This document shows, piece by piece, positions 1 to 8,524 of a stretch of 33,468 nt of DNA (within the stretch, counting starts at the first letter, position 1; each line of letters begins with the position of its first letter). A program made the translations under genes and the position numbers. The stretch is from positions 1-33,468 of the forward strand of contig CAZUMH010000030.1 of NCBI GenBank assembly GCA_964621645.1. The letters are read 5' to 3'. This DNA comes from CAZUMH01 sp964621645. Lineage in GTDB: Bacteria; Zhuqueibacterota; QNDG01; JAGLOF01. The notes below the pieces were generated by a model. It searched no databases. It saw only the letters and a program-made list of their open reading frames with translations, and had not been told where the DNA came from.

Positions 1-827
1 AGAGGCCCCATTTCGGTGTACTCCCTGCGGCAAAGTGATTTGCCTTCACTGATGGCGGGCCCTCCCAGTTTATACAACAGTCTGGTGAGCATAAGCCAGA
101 CCAACGGCAGGAAAACCATTACTATCGGAATCCCGATTCCCATCCAGCGCACAAAACTCACTTCAATACCGGCATGTTCCTTTAAAAAAGATACCAGAAA
201 AAGATTCGGTGGTGTGCCGATGATAGTCCCCATGCCGCCGATGGAAGCAGAGTAAGCCACTGCAAGAAGCAACGCCGGCGCGAAGGAAACCGTGCTGCCA
301 TTCTCTTTAGTCTCGATCCAGCCGATAACACTCAACGCGATGGGCAGCATCATCATGGTAGTTGCCGTGTTGGAAACCCACATACTGAGAAAGGCCGTGA
401 CCCCCATAAATCCTGCAATGATGAAGGACGGCCTGGTGCCCACCCGCTGGAGCGCCAGGAGAGCGAGGCGCCGGTGCAGGTTCCATCTCTCCAGAGAACG
501 GGCGATGATGAATCCTCCAAGAAAGAGATAGATAAGATGGTGTCCATAAGGAGCCGCCGCGGCACTGGCATTGGCCACGCCGGTCAGGGGGAAGAGGACC
601 AGGGGCAGCAACGCGGTGGCGTAGATGGGAATCGCCTCCGTCATCCACCATACCGCCATCCATACACCGGCGGCCGCGGTAGCCCGGCCCGCGGCGCCCA
701 GATCTACAACCACCCCTTCTGCATTTACATAATGGACCGGCAGGATAAAATAGACTGCCGCAGCCAGGACCGGACCAAGGATGAGCCCGATGAGGGACAA
801 GGGAAACTTCTTGGTTTGCATAGGCAT
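1..827 (-). CDS. DASS/SLC13-type sodium:anion symporter, C-terminus cut by window edge
   Basis: The reverse strand is open from 827 to the left edge and reads as about 275 residues of a polytopic membrane protein. It has an N-terminal hydrophobic segment, then WMTEAIPIYATALLPLVLFP, SNTATTMMMLPIAL and GGMGTIIGTPPNLF. The SNT and GTPPN-type motifs mark the first half of divalent anion:Na+ symporters (SLC13/DASS, substrates sulfate or di/tricarboxylates). The C-terminal half lies outside the window. ATG at 827 is preferred over the in-frame ATG at 821 because a GGAG lies 5 bases before it. The gene follows the sulfatase by about 100 bp on the same strand, so uptake or release of sulfate or an organic anion from glycan breakdown is a reasonable inference. 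The substrate cannot be told from this fragment. Confidence 0.85.
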   Translation of the reverse strand, partial: MPMQTKKFPLSLIGLILGPVLAAAVYFILPVHYVNAEGVVVDLGAAGRATAAAGVWMAVWWMTEAIPIYATALLPLVLFPLTGVANASAAAAPYGHHLIYLFLGGFIIARSLERWNLHRRLALLALQRVGTRPSFIIAGFMGVTAFLSMWVSNTATTMMMLPIALSVIGWIETKENGSTVSFAPALLLAVAYSASIGGMGTIIGTPPNLFLVSFLKEHAGIEVSFVRWMGIGIPIVMVFLPLVWLMLTRLLYKLGGPAISEGKSLCRREYTEMGP

Positions 828-930
828 ATAAGCTCCGGATTCTGAAGAATCGATGGATTACTGAGTCTCTTTGTCTGTATCCACTGCCGGAAGCACCGGA
901 CCTGCATCACTGTATTTGCACCGGTGGAAA

Positions 931-2874
931 TCAGCGCACCACGATTTCGTCTGCGAATATCCAGGACTTGCCGCCACTGCCGGGGTGCCAGGCGGGGCAG
1001 GTCCCGATGTTTTCGGCCCGCACTCGTACAAAACGAGTCTCCGTTTCCTTTAACTGGCAGCTAAATTCTCTGATCTCGCTCTTGCGGCTGGGATCGCTTG
1101 AAGACGTAAATGACTTTACAGGCGTAAAGACGTTCCCGTCATCGGACAGGGCAAACTCAACCGTGGCAGGCAGAAAAATCCAGGATATCTGGTTTTGCAG
1201 GAAAGAGCAGCGCACCTGACTGATTTTCTCCCGCCGTCCCAGATCCACAACCGCTTCCAGATTATCACCTTCAAATCCCTGCCAGTACCCGTCGGCAAAG
1301 TCGAGACTCCCCCGATAGCCGTCAGTAAAAGGATTGGGATTTTCCGGCGGGTACTTGCTGCTGGCCGGCAGGGTCAGGATCACCGGCTTGCCCACCGCCT
1401 TATGGGATATCCGTTTTTGCTTTTCCCTTCCTCTCCTTCCGGGCGGACGTACTTCCGTGCCCTTGCGGCCCTGCAGCCGGTCTCCCAGCTGTTCACGCAT
1501 GGCTTCCGCCATTCCTTCGAGTTCGTTCACGATCTCGGGATGTTCGGCAGCGACATTGGTTGTCTCTCCTATGTCATCCTTCAGGTTGTACAGCTCCAGG
1601 CCGGTGGTAACAGAAGCGTAGGGTCCCGGCAGGCCGCCCTCACCCGGCTTTACTCCCTGATAGGAGCGGGAAGTGTGGGGAAAAATAAGTTTCCAGTCTC
1701 CTTTGCGTACGGCCCGCAGGCCGCCGCCGTAATAATAGAAGTAGCTGTCCCGCGGGACTGCTCCCTCCTCTCCGAGCAGAAGGGGAAGGATGTTCACTCC
1801 GTCTATCTTTTTTTTGGGGAGCGGCGCTCCGCTGATTGCCGCCAGAGTCGGGAGAATGTCGATCGTGGCAGCCATTTTCCGGCAGACCGTTCCTGCAGGT
1901 ATCTTTCCGGGCCAGCGCATGATGCATGGTTCCCTGACACCTCCTTCAAATGCTGTCCCCTTGCCCTCCCGCAGGGGCCGGGCTGAGCCGCCCCATTTGC
2001 CGAAATTAAGCCAGGGGCCGTTGTCGCTGGTGAATATCACCAGTGTATTGTCAGCCACCCCGCAGCGTTCCAGAGCCTGCAGGATCTGGCCGACAGACCA
2101 GTCTATTTCCATAATCACGTCACCGTACGGTCCCTGTTCGCTCTTGCCGCTGAATTTTTCGGATACCGCCAGCGGCGTGTGCGGCATTGAGTGGGGCAGA
2201 TAAAGGAAGAAAGGCTTGTGGTAATTGCGTTCGATGAATGAGACAGCCCTTTGCGTATAGCGAGTAGTCAGACGGGATTGATCCTCGAGACTGGTAATTT
2301 CCTCCACCTTCTTATCTTCTTCTATGAGGAATAGAGGGGGATATTCTGATTTCCATCCCGACGTCAAGGGCTTACCGTCGTATCCATAACGCCACATATC
2401 ATTGGAGTACGGCAGGCCGAAATATTCATCGAAGCCCTGCTTCAAAGGCAGGAACTCCGGATAATGTCCCAGGTGCCATTTGCCGAAGACGCCGCAGGTA
2501 TATCCCCTTTTTGAGAGCATATCGGCAATTGTATCTTCATCGGGATTGAGGCCCGTCTGGGAATTGCCGCTCAAAGCGCCCAGCACGCTGACCCGCTCAG
2601 AATAACAGCCGGTGAGCAGTGAGGCCCGGGAAGCGCTGCATACCGCCTGGGATACATAGAAATTGGTAAAGCGCATCCCTTCAGAGGCGAGGCGATCCAG
2701 GTTGGGCGTGGTGAATCTCCTGGCTCCATACACTCCCACATCCGAGTATCCCTGGTCGTCGGTATAAATAATGACAATGTTGGGACGTTCCCCGGTTCGC
2801 CGGCAGGACAGACCGGGGATAGTGAGCAGCGCAGCAGTCAGCGCCGTATCATATAAAAATTCACGTCGTTTCAC
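931..2874 (-). CDS. S1-family sulfatase with C-terminal F5/8-like beta-sandwich, Tat/lipoprotein signal
   Basis: 647 aa. Type I sulfatase that would hydrolyse sulfate esters on sugars outside the cytoplasm. Metal-site Asp39-Asp40 lies in IIYTDDQGYSD, and the formylglycine motif CSASRASLLTG places the modified residue at Cys79. Downstream are GKWHLG and SDNGPW blocks. The N-terminus starts KRREF, followed by a hydrophobic stretch and LSC, consistent with Tat export and perhaps a lipid anchor. Residues about 498-647 are an extra beta-sandwich (WQGFEGDNLEAVVDLG, WIFLP, GGKSWIFADEIVV) of the kind found at the end of GH20 hexosaminidases. The start is GTG at 2874: the upstream fucosidase stop ends 1 bp before it, and GGGAGA in that gene's last codons acts as ribosome binding site, so translation is probably coupled. 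Substrate position is not resolved. The formylglycine-generating enzyme is not in the window. Confidence 0.93.
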   Translation of the reverse strand: MKRREFLYDTALTAALLTIPGLSCRRTGERPNIVIIYTDDQGYSDVGVYGARRFTTPNLDRLASEGMRFTNFYVSQAVCSASRASLLTGCYSERVSVLGALSGNSQTGLNPDEDTIADMLSKRGYTCGVFGKWHLGHYPEFLPLKQGFDEYFGLPYSNDMWRYGYDGKPLTSGWKSEYPPLFLIEEDKKVEEITSLEDQSRLTTRYTQRAVSFIERNYHKPFFLYLPHSMPHTPLAVSEKFSGKSEQGPYGDVIMEIDWSVGQILQALERCGVADNTLVIFTSDNGPWLNFGKWGGSARPLREGKGTAFEGGVREPCIMRWPGKIPAGTVCRKMAATIDILPTLAAISGAPLPKKKIDGVNILPLLLGEEGAVPRDSYFYYYGGGLRAVRKGDWKLIFPHTSRSYQGVKPGEGGLPGPYASVTTGLELYNLKDDIGETTNVAAEHPEIVNELEGMAEAMREQLGDRLQGRKGTEVRPPGRRGREKQKRISHKAVGKPVILTLPASSKYPPENPNPFTDGYRGSLDFADGYWQGFEGDNLEAVVDLGRREKISQVRCSFLQNQISWIFLPATVEFALSDDGNVFTPVKSFTSSSDPSRKSEIREFSCQLKETETRFVRVRAENIGTCPAWHPGSGGKSWIFADEIVVR

Positions 2875-2875
2875 C

Positions 2876-4426
2876 TTATCTCCCGGAGGATGTTTGAAGG
2901 AATTTTGGATCAGCGTGATAAAACCCCAGTTCAGCCAAGGCAGGCCAATCCCGATACTGTTCCAGGCAAAGACGGAAATGGCTGCTGGTAATGGTCTTGA
3001 AACGGATCAGGCGCTTGTACCCAATCGTCGTCCCCTGAGCCACGGTTACCCATTTGCGACCGACTCTGGCATCCAGCCGGAATTTCTCCACCCGCTGGCC
3101 CAGCTCGATTGCCTCCTGAAGCGATAGTATGTTCACGGTTCGCTTTTCCGGAAGGAAAATCTCCAGGAGAGGATTCATTGTCCCTTCGTTGCAGAGCCAG
3201 TGTGTATCCAGCTTGCCGTCCAGCAAGTGCAGTGGAGGCCGCCCCAAGGCGAAACTGCTGGCGACGATATTAGCATCCGCAGCCAGATTGCTGCCGAACA
3301 TTTCGTCCAGCCTCTTCCGGAACCCAGCCAGAGCCGCAGCGTCATTTTCGTGAATCAATCCCCGCCGATCCGGTGGAACATTGAGCAGCAGCACCGAATT
3401 ACGACCGACGGAACTGAAATAAATATCCAGTAGTTTTTCCGGAGTTTTTACTGCCTCGTCCTGGGAGGCATGATAGAACCAGCCGGGACGGATGGAGACA
3501 TCCACTTCAGAGGGATACCAGAAAAGGGCCGTAGACTGCAGAATCTTCTCGCCGCCCCCCAGGTCATATTGGGTTCGGTCTTTCTGGATAAAGGCCCCAT
3601 CCAGCATTTCCTGGGTGAAGGGGACTGTCTGCTGCAAGGGGGGAGGCTCCAGTGGAATCACGCTCCATTCGGTTTCACGGCCGTAGCCTGTTTCCGTTCC
3701 CACCCAGCGAACATCCGGCCCCATAATAGCAATCACCGCCTGCGGCTGCAGCCGTCGTACCAGCTGGTAGTAGGCTTTCCAGTCATATATCTGGCGCTTA
3801 CCATTCGGGCCTTCGGCACAGGCTCCATCGAACCAGACCTCGTCAATAGGACCGTACTGGGTTAACAGTTCCCGCAGCTGATTGAGGAAAAAACGGTTAT
3901 AGGTGGGGGAGTCTCCGTAAAACGGCTCATATCTGTCCCAGGGGGACAGATATACTCCGAATCCCAGTCCCTGCTTTTGGCAAGCCTCGGCTACCTCACG
4001 CACCACATCTCCCCGTCCCTCTTTCCATGGGCTGGAAGCCACGCTGTGGTTCGTGTAGCGGGTGGGCCAGAGACAGAATCCATCGTGGTGCTTGGCAGTA
4101 AGGATAACCTGTTTGAATCCGGCTTTTTTGAGCGTTCCTACCCACTGATCTGCATTGAGCTCAGTGGGATTAAAAAGCGTCGGATCTTCACTTCCATCTC
4201 CCCACTCACGGTCGGTGAAGGTGTTCATGCCGAAATGGATGAAAGCGATCAGCTCAAGACGTTGCCAGCGCAGTTGTCGTTCCGACGGCCGCACCTGGGC
4301 CGCGCGCCGCAGGATTTCTTTCCGGTTTTGCTGCTTATCGATAAAAATGACCGCATTCCGTTTCTCTCTCCCGGCACAGGAAAAGAGAAGCAGAACAAGA
4401 AGGACGCTGAGATATCTCTTCTTCAC
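2876..4426 (-). CDS. GH29 alpha-L-fucosidase, lipoprotein, with C-terminal beta-sandwich
   Basis: 516 aa. Would release alpha-L-fucose from glycans by a retaining mechanism. GH29 signatures are AFIHFGMNTFTDREWG (residues 61-76), AKHHDGFCLW (111-120) and EVWFDGA, with the likely nucleophile at Asp200. The N-terminus is a short hydrophobic signal ending LLFSC, a lipobox with the lipidated Cys at residue 17. The last 120 or so residues (LQEAIELGQRVEKFRL, GTTIGYKRLIRF) form the F5/8-like sandwich usual in this GH29 subgroup. Start GTG at 4426 has GAGAGG a few bases upstream; the overlapping ATG at 4428 meets a stop at once. The next gene, a sulfatase, follows after 1 bp. The second fucosidase at 17723-19135 belongs to a different GH29 subtype, so the two may act on different linkages. 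Confidence 0.94.
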   Translation of the reverse strand: MKKRYLSVLLVLLLFSCAGREKRNAVIFIDKQQNRKEILRRAAQVRPSERQLRWQRLELIAFIHFGMNTFTDREWGDGSEDPTLFNPTELNADQWVGTLKKAGFKQVILTAKHHDGFCLWPTRYTNHSVASSPWKEGRGDVVREVAEACQKQGLGFGVYLSPWDRYEPFYGDSPTYNRFFLNQLRELLTQYGPIDEVWFDGACAEGPNGKRQIYDWKAYYQLVRRLQPQAVIAIMGPDVRWVGTETGYGRETEWSVIPLEPPPLQQTVPFTQEMLDGAFIQKDRTQYDLGGGEKILQSTALFWYPSEVDVSIRPGWFYHASQDEAVKTPEKLLDIYFSSVGRNSVLLLNVPPDRRGLIHENDAAALAGFRKRLDEMFGSNLAADANIVASSFALGRPPLHLLDGKLDTHWLCNEGTMNPLLEIFLPEKRTVNILSLQEAIELGQRVEKFRLDARVGRKWVTVAQGTTIGYKRLIRFKTITSSHFRLCLEQYRDWPALAELGFYHADPKFLQTSSGR

Positions 4427-4504
4427 ATTACACCTCTCGCAATCAGGCTGTTCGATAGTAAAATAAATTAAAAAGTTTTTTATGTGGTTATAAGACCGGC
4501 CTCT

Positions 4505-5716
4505 TTAAATATAGGCACAGGGATTCAAATGTTCAACTTCAAAAAGATGGCTTGCGGCCAGCACACCGACACCGAGGGCTCCCGCCCTGCTTCCCAATTC
4601 GGAAACCTTGAATTCAAGTCCCTGGGCAAGATGGGGCAGCGAATACTTAAGCGCCGCTGCGGTGGCGATATTGAAAAAATGGGAAGAAGTGGAAATCCTG
4701 CCTCCGAAGATAATACGTTCCGGATTGAGCACATTAATCACCTGTGCCAGGCCGAACCCCATTTTTACGGCTGCTTCTTCCATAATTTCGATGGAGAAGT
4801 GGTCACCGGAAGTCGCGGCCTCGAGTACATCACGGGCCTGGATTCCAGCGGAGACCCCACCGTCAGCGTTAAGTAATATGCTGGGCTCACCATTTTTCAG
4901 TCTTTCCCGGGCCCTCTGGGCGATGGCGCCTCCCGAAGCATAGGCTTCCAGACAACCTCGTTTGCCGCAGGTACAGAGAACACCCTCAGGAACGATCTGC
5001 AGGTGGCCGAATTCTCCAGCAAATCCATCCCGTCCGTAATAGACACGTCCGTCCATGATGATCCCCAGACCAACTCCCCAGCCGGCATTAAGGCAAAGGA
5101 CGTTTTTCCACCCCCGGGCGCCGCCAAACCACAGTTCTCCCAGAGCCATGGCTTTCACATCATGTTCGATGTTCACCGGTTTGCTCAGCCGCTCTTCCAA
5201 AAGACTGCGCAGAGGTTTCTCTGATTCATGAAGATAGGTCCGGCTGACCCCCTCCTCCCGCTGCACCACTCCAGGCAACGCAAGACCTATCCCTAAAATG
5301 GAATCCCATTTGATCCCGGCTTCTCCGGTGAACTCCTTTATCAGATTTTCAAGTTCGGACAAAGCCCGGGAATCTTCTTTCAGAAGGACGGATTCATATC
5401 TCTGATGCCATACCTGTTTCAAAGCAAGATCGAGGAGGATGAGATTGATACTCATTCTCCCCACGTCCAACCCCAGAATGTACCCGGCCGGACCGTTCAG
5501 AGCTACCAGGGCCGGTGGACGCCCCTGACCGGATCTCGGTGAGGCGGCATCAATGATCAGGTTGTCTTTCCTCAGTCGACCCAAGACCGAGGTAATCACC
5601 GGCAGGCTCATACCTGTCTCTGTCTTTAAATCGGAGAGAGACAAAGGGCCGTTTTCCAAAAGGGCCCGGAAGATCAGATTCCGCCTGATCAGATTCTTTT
5701 GGGATACTTTTCCCAC
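4505..5716 (-). CDS. ROK-family transcriptional regulator (NagC/XylR type)
   Basis: 403 aa from GTG at 5716. The N-terminal 60 residues form a winged helix-turn-helix (NLIFRALLENGPLSLSDLKT, then GMSLPVITSVLGRLRKDNLI). The rest is a ROK fold with a sugar-kinase-like ILGLDVG start and the ROK zinc site GEFGH with CTCGKRGCLEAYASGG (His238, Cys248, Cys250, Cys255). Such proteins repress sugar genes until a sugar or sugar phosphate binds. The reading frame stays open to an ATG at 5806, but that start would overlap the upstream kinase by 53 bp. AGGGA 6 bases before the GTG at 5716 and the usual length of the family favour 5716. It lies inside the GH109/kinase/fucosidase/sulfatase cluster and is its most likely local regulator. 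A kinase role is unlikely given the DNA-binding domain. Confidence 0.9.
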   Translation of the reverse strand: MGKVSQKNLIRRNLIFRALLENGPLSLSDLKTETGMSLPVITSVLGRLRKDNLIIDAASPRSGQGRPPALVALNGPAGYILGLDVGRMSINLILLDLALKQVWHQRYESVLLKEDSRALSELENLIKEFTGEAGIKWDSILGIGLALPGVVQREEGVSRTYLHESEKPLRSLLEERLSKPVNIEHDVKAMALGELWFGGARGWKNVLCLNAGWGVGLGIIMDGRVYYGRDGFAGEFGHLQIVPEGVLCTCGKRGCLEAYASGGAIAQRARERLKNGEPSILLNADGGVSAGIQARDVLEAATSGDHFSIEIMEEAAVKMGFGLAQVINVLNPERIIFGGRISTSSHFFNIATAAALKYSLPHLAQGLEFKVSELGSRAGALGVGVLAASHLFEVEHLNPCAYI

Positions 5717-5753
5717 AAATATTCCCTGTTGACCTCCGGAGTGAGGAACCGTT

Positions 5754-6845
5754 TCAGCCGGATTGTTCCAGTTCTGTTCCCTTGCTCGGACGCACGATAT
5801 AGGCATTGCCGCCCGCCTTCTCGACCGCTTCCGCTACGGTTTCCGGATTTTCGGGTGCATAGGCAAACATACAGCCGCCTCCGCCGGAACCGTTGATCTT
5901 GCCTCCATAAGCGCCGGCGGCAATAGCCGCTTCCAGCATGGTGTCTATCTTTGTTGTGGAAATCCCCAATACGTCCCGCAGAATTGTCTGATGACGTGTC
6001 AGCAGCTCACCAATACGCTGATGGTCTAACACCTCTTCTTGCATGAGAAGTCTGGCCTGCCGGGTGATGTGATGGTTGACGACCGTCCCCCGCAGAAGCG
6101 CCATCTCCTCATCATTGAGAACCCGCTCGAACCGTTTCAGCTCGCCAGGAACCAGAAAGCGGAGGGAAAAATCCGAGTAGTGTTTCCCGAGCTTTTCCAC
6201 TACTCCCACAACTCTGTTTTTTACTCTGGAAAGGATGGAAGTCGTTGCCTTGGGCTGAAGGGAATCCCCCAATACAAAGGAGGAAAGATGATCAGGCAGC
6301 GGTGTCAGGCTTATCACCGGATCAAAGTCGATATATGAGACACCTCCGACAGAGGTCGCGTAATGATCCATCATGCCGCCCGGTTCCCTGAATTCTAAAA
6401 CCTCGGCCTCGTGGGCGAAGTTTGCCACCATCCGTTCTCCCGGATAAGGATAGGAATCCGTCATTTCCAGCAGAAAACGAATCCAGGCTACTGTCAAAGC
6501 GGAAGAGCTGGAAGTTCCGGAGTTTATCGGGATGGACCCCTGGATGCGGCAGTCGAAACCATGGCTGAATACAGCTCCCTTGCGTTGCAACACGTTCACG
6601 GCGCTGCGCAAATAATCACGTTTCTTGGTATAATTTATTCGTGGAGCGATGGTGAAAAACTCTTCACTCCCTATGTCCGGAAGATCTACTCGTACCAGAT
6701 TATCCTTACGGGCTACCCCTTCTACTCGGATACGCAAAGAAATAGCACAGGGAATGACCGGAAGAGCGAGGTAATCCTGGTGTTCTCCAAAAAGGCAGAT
6801 ACGGCCAGGAGCAGAGGTACGGACCGTTGCATTATTGTTTATCAT
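5754..6845 (-). CDS. GHMP-family sugar kinase (galactokinase-like)
   Basis: 363 aa, cytoplasmic, no signal. Would phosphorylate a sugar, probably at C1, with ATP. The galactokinase-type signature APGRICLFGEHQDYLALP is at residues 12-29, the ATP-binding loop SGTSSSSALTVAW at 109-121, EPGGMMDHYATSVGG with the probable catalytic Asp160, and the C-terminal GGKINGSGGGGCMFAY block near the end. It is slightly shorter than typical galactokinase (about 380 aa). It sits 42 bp downstream of GH109 and 37 bp upstream of the ROK regulator, with two GH29 fucosidases and a beta-galactosidase in the region, so L-fucose, galactose or GalNAc are all plausible substrates. The sequence alone does not choose between them. 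ATG at 6845 lacks a strong ribosome binding site. Confidence 0.88.
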   Translation of the reverse strand: MINNNATVRTSAPGRICLFGEHQDYLALPVIPCAISLRIRVEGVARKDNLVRVDLPDIGSEEFFTIAPRINYTKKRDYLRSAVNVLQRKGAVFSHGFDCRIQGSIPINSGTSSSSALTVAWIRFLLEMTDSYPYPGERMVANFAHEAEVLEFREPGGMMDHYATSVGGVSYIDFDPVISLTPLPDHLSSFVLGDSLQPKATTSILSRVKNRVVGVVEKLGKHYSDFSLRFLVPGELKRFERVLNDEEMALLRGTVVNHHITRQARLLMQEEVLDHQRIGELLTRHQTILRDVLGISTTKIDTMLEAAIAAGAYGGKINGSGGGGCMFAYAPENPETVAEAVEKAGGNAYIVRPSKGTELEQSG

Positions 6846-6887
6846 GCTCTATGTTTCCCGGATGAAATTCACTGAACCGCAGGAGGT

Positions 6888-8261
6888 TCACGCGGTTACG
6901 ATACCCAGGGGCTCTCTTTTCTTGTAGAGTCCTCGGGTGAAATCCGGAAAATCGACCGGCTTATTCCCTTTTGCGATGGAGCGTTCACTCAACCCGACTA
7001 CTGCGCTTATGGATACCGAATCGTATACGTCCAGGTCCGTGGGTGCTCCGGCTCTCAAGCATTGGATAAGCCGGTAGTCTTCGATGTAGTCCATACCGCC
7101 GTGCCCCACGCCGCCGGAGCGGTTCGCCAGGGTGTCATAGAGCGGATGTTCAAATTCGGGCAGATAATTGTCGGCGTCTTCCCAGCTGTGCCCGGGGGAT
7201 CTTCCTTCGATATGGACTTTGGGATCGGGATATTTACGTACAAGACCCTTGGTACCCTGTACCAGGATATCCCGGCTGTAGGGTCTGGGGGTATTGGTGT
7301 CGTGGGTAACGACAATGGTCTTGCCTTTCTCCGTCTGGATAAGAGTAGTGACTACGTCACCCAGTTTAAAGGTTTCCCTGGCCTGGGAGCTGTCGGACCC
7401 GAAGGTCTTCTCCGCATACAGATGCAGTCCTCTTGTCGGGGAGCTCATTGAGACCAGCCTGGCAAAGCGGTCACCCCGGTTTATGTTCATATCCTGGGCC
7501 ACCGGTCCCAGGCCGTGCGTTGGATAGAGATCTGCGTTGCGCTTTTTTGAGTATTCCCTGCGCCAGAGTCCTTCACCCTCACTGCTGAACTTGACTCCCC
7601 GCAGGTCATGCAGGTAACCACACTCGGCGTGTAACAGCTCTCCCAAGAGTCCCTCTCGAACCATACGCAAAATCATCAGCTCGATACGGTCGTAACAGCA
7701 GTTTTCCATCATGACACAATGTTTGTTGGTTTTCTCTGCCGTTTCCACCAACTGCCAGCATGCATCCAGCGTGATCGCGGCAGGCACTTCCGTGGCAGCA
7801 TGTTTGCCGTTGGTCATGGCCGCAACACAGACCGGAACATGCCAGCGCCAGGGAGTGGCCGTGTAAACCAGATCCAGCTCTTCTTCGGCGCAAAGGCGCT
7901 CGAAATCCCGCTCTCCGCGGGTGTAGAGTTTCGGCGCCGGATGCCCCGCCTGCTGGATGATGCCGGCCGCCCGCTGGGCGTGTGCTTCTCTGATATCGCA
8001 CACGGCGGTAATCTGCGCTCCCTGAATCCTTGCCAGGTTTTGTACATGAACAGTCCCCATACCTCCTGCGCCAACAAATCCGATGCGCACCTTCTCCATC
8101 GGTTCAGCAGTCATAATTTTCGGCGAGGTACTTAAATTTTTGCTGGGGCCGCAACTGCTGAGAGCGGCTCCTGCTGCCACCGCACCAAGTCCGGCCGCAC
8201 TCAGCTGCATGAAATCCCGTCGGCTGACGCCTCGTACATCTTCCGAATCACGTTTTGCCAT
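6888..8261 (-). CDS. GH109 alpha-N-acetylgalactosaminidase-like, Gfo/Idh/MocA fold, Tat-exported
   Basis: 457 aa. The N-terminus VSRRDFMQLSAAGLGAVAAG is a twin-arginine signal followed by LSSC (Cys37), so export as a folded lipoprotein is likely. The NAD-binding Rossmann loop is VRIGFVGAGGMGT at about 58-70. Features shared with GH109 rather than general Gfo/Idh proteins are GKHAATEVPAA, CVMMENCCYD, GYLHDLRG, LYPTHGLGPVAQDMNINRGD and LVSMSS. GH109 enzymes remove terminal alpha-GalNAc (blood-group A type) using tightly bound NAD+ in an oxidation-elimination-addition-reduction cycle. ATG at 8261 is preceded by AAGGGA with 6-base spacing. It is the first gene after a strong promoter and is followed by the GHMP kinase. 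A related oxidoreductase with other sugar specificity is possible. Confidence 0.88.
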   Translation of the reverse strand: MAKRDSEDVRGVSRRDFMQLSAAGLGAVAAGAALSSCGPSKNLSTSPKIMTAEPMEKVRIGFVGAGGMGTVHVQNLARIQGAQITAVCDIREAHAQRAAGIIQQAGHPAPKLYTRGERDFERLCAEEELDLVYTATPWRWHVPVCVAAMTNGKHAATEVPAAITLDACWQLVETAEKTNKHCVMMENCCYDRIELMILRMVREGLLGELLHAECGYLHDLRGVKFSSEGEGLWRREYSKKRNADLYPTHGLGPVAQDMNINRGDRFARLVSMSSPTRGLHLYAEKTFGSDSSQARETFKLGDVVTTLIQTEKGKTIVVTHDTNTPRPYSRDILVQGTKGLVRKYPDPKVHIEGRSPGHSWEDADNYLPEFEHPLYDTLANRSGGVGHGGMDYIEDYRLIQCLRAGAPTDLDVYDSVSISAVVGLSERSIAKGNKPVDFPDFTRGLYKKREPLGIVTA

Positions 8262-8375
8262 TGCTCATCCCTTTCACTAATTGGACTATCACGGCAGTGT
8301 GTCTGCCAATTGATCAGATAGGCTTCCCGGAAACGATCGAGATGATGGAAGTTGTTACCCGGGATTTTATTTTGA

Positions 8376-8431
8376 AGTATAGTCCTTAATACGGGGATTG
8401 TCAAGCTATTTTTTAATAATTTTTAAAAAAC
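8376..8431 (-). promoter_or_regulatory. Near-consensus sigma-70-type promoter with A/T-rich upstream element
   Basis: On the minus strand TTGACA (8404-8399) and TATACT (8381-8376) are separated by exactly 17 bases. A run of A and T tracts (8431-8405) lies just upstream of the -35 box and resembles an UP element. Predicted start is near 8369, giving a leader of about 105 bases before the GH109 ATG at 8261. The promoter lies just beyond the terminator of the preceding operon, so it should begin a new transcription unit. It is the best promoter seen for the GH109/kinase/ROK/fucosidase/sulfatase/transporter cluster. Confidence 0.82.
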
Positions 8432-8443
8432 AAGGCTCTTTTT

Positions 8444-8457
8444 AGAATAAATATTCT
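8444..8457. promoter_or_regulatory. Inverted repeat AGAATA-N2-TATTCT, possible operator
   Basis: Six-base arms are separated by AA, about 40 bases upstream of the -35 box of the GH109 promoter and between it and the preceding terminator. It could be a binding site for the ROK regulator encoded downstream, but AT-rich DNA gives such repeats by chance. No second copy was found near the other operons. Confidence 0.2.
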
Positions 8458-8475
8458 TTTCTTGTCTGGATAAAA

Positions 8476-8502
8476 ACGATCCAGCCTCGCGGGCTGGATC
8501 GT
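8476..8502 (-). terminator. Rho-independent terminator
   Basis: A perfect 11-bp stem (ACGATCCAGCC and its complement GGCTGGATCGT) has a 5-base loop. On the minus strand the stem ends in GATCGT and runs into TTTTATCC. It begins 22 bases after the stop of the isomerase/DUF1080 gene and so ends the MFS/dehydrogenase/lyase operon. Confidence 0.85.
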
Positions 8503-8524
8503 CATCCTGATAGCGGGGAGTAAC

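Noticed and set aside
5717..5806. Longer N-terminus for the ROK regulator
   Set aside because: It would overlap the kinase gene by 53 bp and adds residues not typical of the family; the GTG at 5716 has a better ribosome binding site.
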